Shown: piece after piece, positions 60,018-64,000 of the stretch
How positions within the stretch are numbered: the first letter of the stretch is position 1
How the letters are laid out: each line of letters starts with the position of its first letter
NCBI GenBank assembly: GCA_964346725.1
Contig: CAYFVM010000010.1
Location: forward strand, 1 to 64,000
Source: UBA1715 sp964346725
Lineage (GTDB): Bacteria; Bacteroidota; Bacteroidia; Bacteroidales; UBA1715
Direction: 5' to 3'
DNA length: 64,000 nt
Notes under the pieces: generated by a model
Told to the model about the DNA's origin: nothing
The model's input: only the letters and a program-made list of their open reading frames with translations
Database searches by the model: none
Made by a program: the position numbers and the translations under genes

Positions 60018-62465
60018 CTATTCGTATACATACACTCTTTTAACGCGTGGAGCAATTGACGTCATTACTTCGTATGGAATGGTGCCAATGCGGTTTGCCA
60101 TAACGGTTACCGGCAAGTCTTTCCCAAAAAGAATAACTTCGTCGCCTAATTGAACGTCAGGAATGTCGGTAATGTCAATCATTGCGGCATCCATGCAAAT
60201 GTTGCCCACAATAGGAACTTCTTTGCCATGAATGAGCACTGTGCCCACGCCATTGCTTAGTTTGCGATTGAAACCATCGGCGTAGCCAATAGGAATAACG
60301 GCAATCTTTGAATCGCGAGAAAGCATCCCTTTACGTGAATATCCAACGGACGTGTCTTTTTTCATTTCGCGTATGCCCGAAACAAAGGTTTTGAGAGTGC
60401 TGATGTGTTGGCAGTTTTGCTGATTTTCAAAACTAATGCCGTACAAACCTATACCCAAACGAACCATATCGAATTGGTATTCGCGGAAGCGTTCAATTCC
60501 TGCCGAATTCAATATATGGCGCATAATCGGATAGGGGAATGCGCTCATAATTTGTTTTGACATTGTATCAAACAACGAAATTTGTTCTGCCGTAAAATTG
60601 TCAAATTGCGCATCGTCGCTTCCTGCAAGGTGCGAGAATATTGATGATACGGTGCAATTCGGTATTTGTTTGATTTCAGAAATAAGAGTTTCAATCTGTT
60701 GCGGTTGAAATCCGTAGCGCGCCATGCCCGTGTCCATTTTCAAGTGAATAGGGAAGGTTTTGTTCGGATACATTGTGCAAAGTTTCTTGAGTTCGTCTAT
60801 CACCGCAAAATTGTGAACATTTGGCTCCAATCCGTAGTCATAGAGTTTTGAAAGAATGTCGTACTCAGGATTCATCACAATGATTGGCAACGTAATGCCC
60901 GCGTTGCGCAACTCTATTCCTTCGTCAATAAATGCCACAGCCAAATAGTCTACCTTGTTGTGTTGGAGTATGTTGGCAATCTCGTACGAACCGTTTCCAT
61001 AGCAAGAAGCCTTCACCATTACCATTGTTTTGGTTTTTGGTTTTAGGCACGAGCGGAAGTAGTTGAGATTGTGCACAATAGCATTCAAATTAATCTCCAA
61101 AACAGTTTGATGTGTTTGCTGTTGCAATTGGCTCACTATGCGTTCAAACTCAAATTCGCGCGCCGCTTTGAACAAGATTGTCTCATTCTGGAACGCAAAT
61201 TCATGAAGTCTTTGCAACAGAGCTTCAGTTGTTTTGTAGTAGTGCCCTGCGGGGAAATATTTCTTCAAATATTTTGAAATGTCTTTTCCAACGCCAATCA
61301 CGCGGGTGATGGAATATTCGCGAATCATGTCGGCTATGCTCGAATAGAGTTCATCGAAGTTCATGCCCGTTTGTTTCACGTCAGACAAAACCAATGTTTT
61401 CGCCGAGTGTTTATGTTGTAGGTGAAGATATTGCAAAGCAATTCTAACGCTCTGAAAGTCAGAGTTGTAACTGTCATTTATGATGATGCAATTGTTGTGA
61501 CCTGCAATTTGTTCCAATCGCATGGCAACGCTGGCCAGTTCCATAAAACGATTTTCGTCAATGCTGATGCCAAGCGCACGGAGCGCATAGAAACAGTGTA
61601 CGGCATTTTCAATAGACGCCGTGTCGAAAAATGGTATGCTGAACGAATATGATTTTCCTTCCCATTGTGCCGTAATGGTTGTTATTCCGGCGTTGCTCTT
61701 ATATGTTACGTGGTTTTTTGCTTTTGCGTCAAAATCCCACGAAATCAATTTTGTGGTTGAAAGTTTTTTTGCTTCCGCATCAATAGCAGCGTAGTCGGAG
61801 CAGTATATAAGCGTTTTTGCTTCTTTGAAAAGCAACATTTTTTCGTGTACTTTTTGTTCAAGCGAAGAAAAATGTTGTTGGTGCGCATCGCCAATGTTTG
61901 AGAAAATACCAATGGTAGGTTGTATCATTGCTTGCAATTTTTCCATTTCGCCAACTTCTGAAATACCGGCTTCAATAATCGCGTGAGAAAACGTCTTGTC
62001 GAGCAGCATGAGCGAAAGTGGCACACCAATTTGTGAGTTGAAACTTCGCGGACTGCGCACAACGGAAGTGGTTTGTTTCATTAAAAAATACATCCACTCT
62101 TTGATTATGGTTTTTCCGTTGCTTCCCGTAACTGTGAGTACAGGTTTGGTATAGGTCTTACGATAATTTGCAATCAATGTTTGGAAAGCATCCAACACCG
62201 AATCCGACACAATGTAGTTGGCATCGGCAAATTGTGGATATTGTTCGCCTTTTTGAACCCAAAAACTTCGGCATCCACGTTCGTGCATATCGGCAATGAA
62301 GTCGTGGCCGTTGCTTCTGACACCTTTTATAGCCAAGAAAATAGCGGAAATTTCGTCGTAAGAATTTCTACTATCAGTTTGGATTTTTGTAATCTTAAGG
62401 TTTCCGTTGCCTTCGCAAACGGAGTTGGTAATTTGTGCGATTTCCGCTAGTGTGTATTGAAACAT
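60018..62465 (-). CDS. murF-alr: MurF-Alr fusion: D-Ala-D-Ala ligase (Mur) and alanine racemase
   Basis: A bifunctional cell-wall enzyme of 815 residues, typical of Bacteroidota. Residues ~1-450 are MurF, which adds D-Ala-D-Ala to the UDP-MurNAc-tripeptide; the ATP loop is TGSNGKT at 113-119 and INDSYNSDFQSV at about 330. Residues ~455-815 are an alanine racemase with the PLP-binding Lys485 (MVKASCYGNG) and a C-terminal domain containing MVRLGIGLYG and VPIVGNICMDAAMIDIT. Supplying D-Ala and using it in one protein makes sense of the fusion. The SpoIIE gene ends 10 bases upstream on the same strand. Confidence 0.95.
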   Translation of the reverse strand: MFQYTLAEIAQITNSVCEGNGNLKITKIQTDSRNSYDEISAIFLAIKGVRSNGHDFIADMHERGCRSFWVQKGEQYPQFADANYIVSDSVLDAFQTLIANYRKTYTKPVLTVTGSNGKTIIKEWMYFLMKQTTSVVRSPRSFNSQIGVPLSLMLLDKTFSHAIIEAGISEVGEMEKLQAMIQPTIGIFSNIGDAHQQHFSSLEQKVHEKMLLFKEAKTLIYCSDYAAIDAEAKKLSTTKLISWDFDAKAKNHVTYKSNAGITTITAQWEGKSYSFSIPFFDTASIENAVHCFYALRALGISIDENRFMELASVAMRLEQIAGHNNCIIINDSYNSDFQSVRIALQYLHLQHKHSAKTLVLSDVKQTGMNFDELYSSIADMIREYSITRVIGVGKDISKYLKKYFPAGHYYKTTEALLQRLHEFAFQNETILFKAAREFEFERIVSQLQQQTHQTVLEINLNAIVHNLNYFRSCLKPKTKTMVMVKASCYGNGSYEIANILQHNKVDYLAVAFIDEGIELRNAGITLPIIVMNPEYDILSKLYDYGLEPNVHNFAVIDELKKLCTMYPNKTFPIHLKMDTGMARYGFQPQQIETLISEIKQIPNCTVSSIFSHLAGSDDAQFDNFTAEQISLFDTMSKQIMSAFPYPIMRHILNSAGIERFREYQFDMVRLGIGLYGISFENQQNCQHISTLKTFVSGIREMKKDTSVGYSRKGMLSRDSKIAVIPIGYADGFNRKLSNGVGTVLIHGKEVPIVGNICMDAAMIDITDIPDVQLGDEVILFGKDLPVTVMANRIGTIPYEVMTSIAPRVKRVYVYE

Positions 62466-62475
62466 CCTCTTAAAT

Positions 62476-64000
62476 TTAAACTCGATACCCTATAACTAAT
62501 ATGTCATCAATTTGTTCGGTATTGCCTGTTGTAATCCAATCAACCAATTCGCCGTCCAATTTTGTGCGTTGTTCGTCCATTGGTACGTTATATATATTCA
62601 CAAAAACTTGTTTCAATCGTTTTATCATGAATTTTTTGCCTTTCTCTCCTCCAAATTGGTCTTGGAAACCATCAGAGAACGTGTAGAGAGTGTCGCCGGG
62701 GTAGAGTTGCATGCTCACTTCCTCAAACGGATTCAAATCTGCGTATATACCAATAGGCATTTTGCTTCCGGCAATTTGTATTATTTGGTACGTGTCGTTG
62801 TCGGTTTCCGAAACAAAATCTTGCATTTTTATGCGTTCTGCATCGGCTTCATTCAAATCAAGTTTTTTTACATTTTTGCGCACAATAATCAACGGATTAT
62901 TTGCTCCCGCAAACCGAAGTTTGTTTGTGTTTTCGTCAATCATCCAGAGGGCAACGTCCATTCCGTCTTTTTGTTCCCCCATTTTCCCAGTTTGTTTGAG
63001 TGATGTGATTACATTGTCACGCAGTTTGTTCAGAATTTGTCCGGCATCAATGTCTTGTATGGTGGAATCATTGATGATTTCGTTTAAAAACGCAGTTCCC
63101 AACATACTCATGAAAGCTCCCGGAACACCATGGCCGGTGCAATCCGCAGCTATAACTATTTTCCAATTGTTTCTGCGGCCCATCCAGAAAAAGTCGCCAC
63201 TTACAATGTCACGAGGCTTGAATAAGACGAAAATGTTTTCGCCGAAAAGTTGTTGTCCAACTTCTTTTTGTGGCAATATTGCAGTTTGTATTCGACTTGC
63301 ATAGTGAATACTATCCAAGATGTTGTGCTGTTGTAGTTCTATTTGTTCCTTTTGAGCCACAACTTCATTTTTCTGGTGCTCAATTTCAATATTTTGCTTA
63401 TTGATTTTGTTATTTTGTTTTTCCAAAATGACATTCGCTTTTCGTTTTTGGGCGAACATATAAATGGCGAAAAACAAAAATATTGCAATGATGATGGCAG
63501 ACCCTGTCATGATTTTGTTACGCATTTGCAATTCGTCTTGCTTCTCTTGCATGAATTTTTGACGTTCTTTTGCGGCCGCAATTTCTTGATCTTTCATTTT
63601 GGAGCCGTAATGTGCCGAAAGTTGACTCATCTGACGATCAATGTCTCGGCGGCGAAGAGTATCTTGCAGATTTACAAACTTTTCATAATAGTGTAAAGCT
63701 TGTTTTGGTTCTCCCAGCGAGTCAAGTAAACGTGCGATATCTCGATACCACATCATTTCTTTTTCTTTATAGTTGCCTGCAATAATTCGTGGGTATTCTT
63801 TCAAAAAATATTCTCTCGATTTTTCAAATTGTCCCATTTGTTGGTACAGCATTGCGTAACTATTTTCTACTGAAATGATTTCGTGTGTATAGTTTTTTCT
63901 AAGAGCAGTTTCGTATGCTTTATCTAAGTATTCTTTTGATTGCTTCCAATCTTTGTCAAGCATCATATACGACAACCCAAGATTTATCCAGCTCTTAATA
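62476..64000 (-). CDS. TPR-SpoIIE (PP2C) phosphatase, C-terminal part (cut by window edge)
   Basis: The frame is open to position 64000, so the true start is outside; a TTG at 63975 is only an internal codon. The visible ~507 residues hold TPR-like repeats (to ~140), a helical linker, one membrane helix (about 165-185), a coiled coil rich in Gln, Lys and Glu, and a SpoIIE/PP2C-type phosphatase domain with FKPRDIVSGDFFW, IAADCTGHGVPGAFMSMLG and DTLYTFSDGFQDQFGG. It should dephosphorylate a Ser/Thr phosphoprotein, for example an anti-sigma antagonist or a SiaC-like protein. murF-alr follows 10 bases downstream. Confidence 0.9.
   Translation of the reverse strand, partial: IKSWINLGLSYMMLDKDWKQSKEYLDKAYETALRKNYTHEIISVENSYAMLYQQMGQFEKSREYFLKEYPRIIAGNYKEKEMMWYRDIARLLDSLGEPKQALHYYEKFVNLQDTLRRRDIDRQMSQLSAHYGSKMKDQEIAAAKERQKFMQEKQDELQMRNKIMTGSAIIIAIFLFFAIYMFAQKRKANVILEKQNNKINKQNIEIEHQKNEVVAQKEQIELQQHNILDSIHYASRIQTAILPQKEVGQQLFGENIFVLFKPRDIVSGDFFWMGRRNNWKIVIAADCTGHGVPGAFMSMLGTAFLNEIINDSTIQDIDAGQILNKLRDNVITSLKQTGKMGEQKDGMDVALWMIDENTNKLRFAGANNPLIIVRKNVKKLDLNEADAERIKMQDFVSETDNDTYQIIQIAGSKMPIGIYADLNPFEEVSMQLYPGDTLYTFSDGFQDQFGGEKGKKFMIKRLKQVFVNIYNVPMDEQRTKLDGELVDWITTGNTEQIDDILVIGYRV

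Noticed and set aside
62711..63304. 197-codon plus-strand frame
   Set aside because: Antisense to the SpoIIE phosphatase domain; no family pattern of its own.

Overview
The window looks like part of a chromosome from a low-GC member of the Bacteroidota, probably order Bacteroidales. The reasons are a MurF-Alr fusion, a FeoA-FeoB fusion, a GldF-GldG pair, an S46 dipeptidyl-peptidase, a guaB/SurA-like chaperone operon, a ComEC without its metallo-beta-lactamase domain, and many promoters of the Bacteroidetes type (TAnnTTTG at -7, sometimes with TTTG about 19 bases upstream), while most genes lack a Shine-Dalgarno sequence. Almost everything is ordinary chromosomal content. I see no prophage, insertion sequence, CRISPR array or rRNA. 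One tRNA gene, tRNA-Thr(CGT), is present. Genes run off both edges.

Region by region: 1-3.8 kb holds the 5' part of a secreted protein and a lysC-ahcY unit. 3.9-14.8 kb is an envelope-glycan block: an LtaS-like phosphotransferase, two GtrA-type flippase proteins, an acyltransferase, a GtrB-type glycosyltransferase, two large multi-membrane GT-C-like proteins and an FAD-dependent mutase-like enzyme. 14.9-22.6 kb holds a DUF4886 lipoprotein, a hemerythrin/LuxR-type pair, an OprB-like porin, FeoAB, and a ResB-CcsA cytochrome c assembly protein. 22.7-31.5 kb is mixed housekeeping (pgeF, gmhA, a dpm1-like enzyme, pyrC, a DPP7-type peptidase, tRNA-Thr, yhbP, thrH, coaD), including a siaC-like gene broken by an in-frame TAG. 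31.5-38 kb is a guaB, three-chaperone and tcdA operon. 38-41.5 kb has a DUF3298-like lipoprotein split by a frameshift in a T7 run, then ruvX-def-comEC. 41.4-44 kb carries mqnD and a GH13 amylase on the minus strand.

44.3-55.3 kb carries gldF-gldG-hisF-hisIE, a Crp/Fnr regulator, pepD, and a second histidine locus, hisG-nfeD-SPFH-hisD-hisC. In front of hisG lies what reads as a transcription attenuator: a seven-residue leader peptide with two adjacent His codons, an antiterminator and an intrinsic terminator. hisB, hisH and hisA are not in the window. 55.3-58.7 kb has a second degenerate-receiver LuxR regulator divergent from a TonB-dependent receiver and its calycin-like lipoprotein. 58.7-64 kb has a small lipoprotein, a MauE/thioredoxin-like membrane protein, MurF-Alr and a TPR-SpoIIE phosphatase cut by the right edge.

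The most notable points are the histidine attenuator, the two broken genes (a nonsense codon and a homopolymer frameshift), the pair of LuxR regulators whose receivers lack the phospho-acceptor Asp, the predicted leaderless transcripts, and a strongly structured, gene-free stretch upstream of gldF. All family assignments come from reading the sequences; no database search was run.
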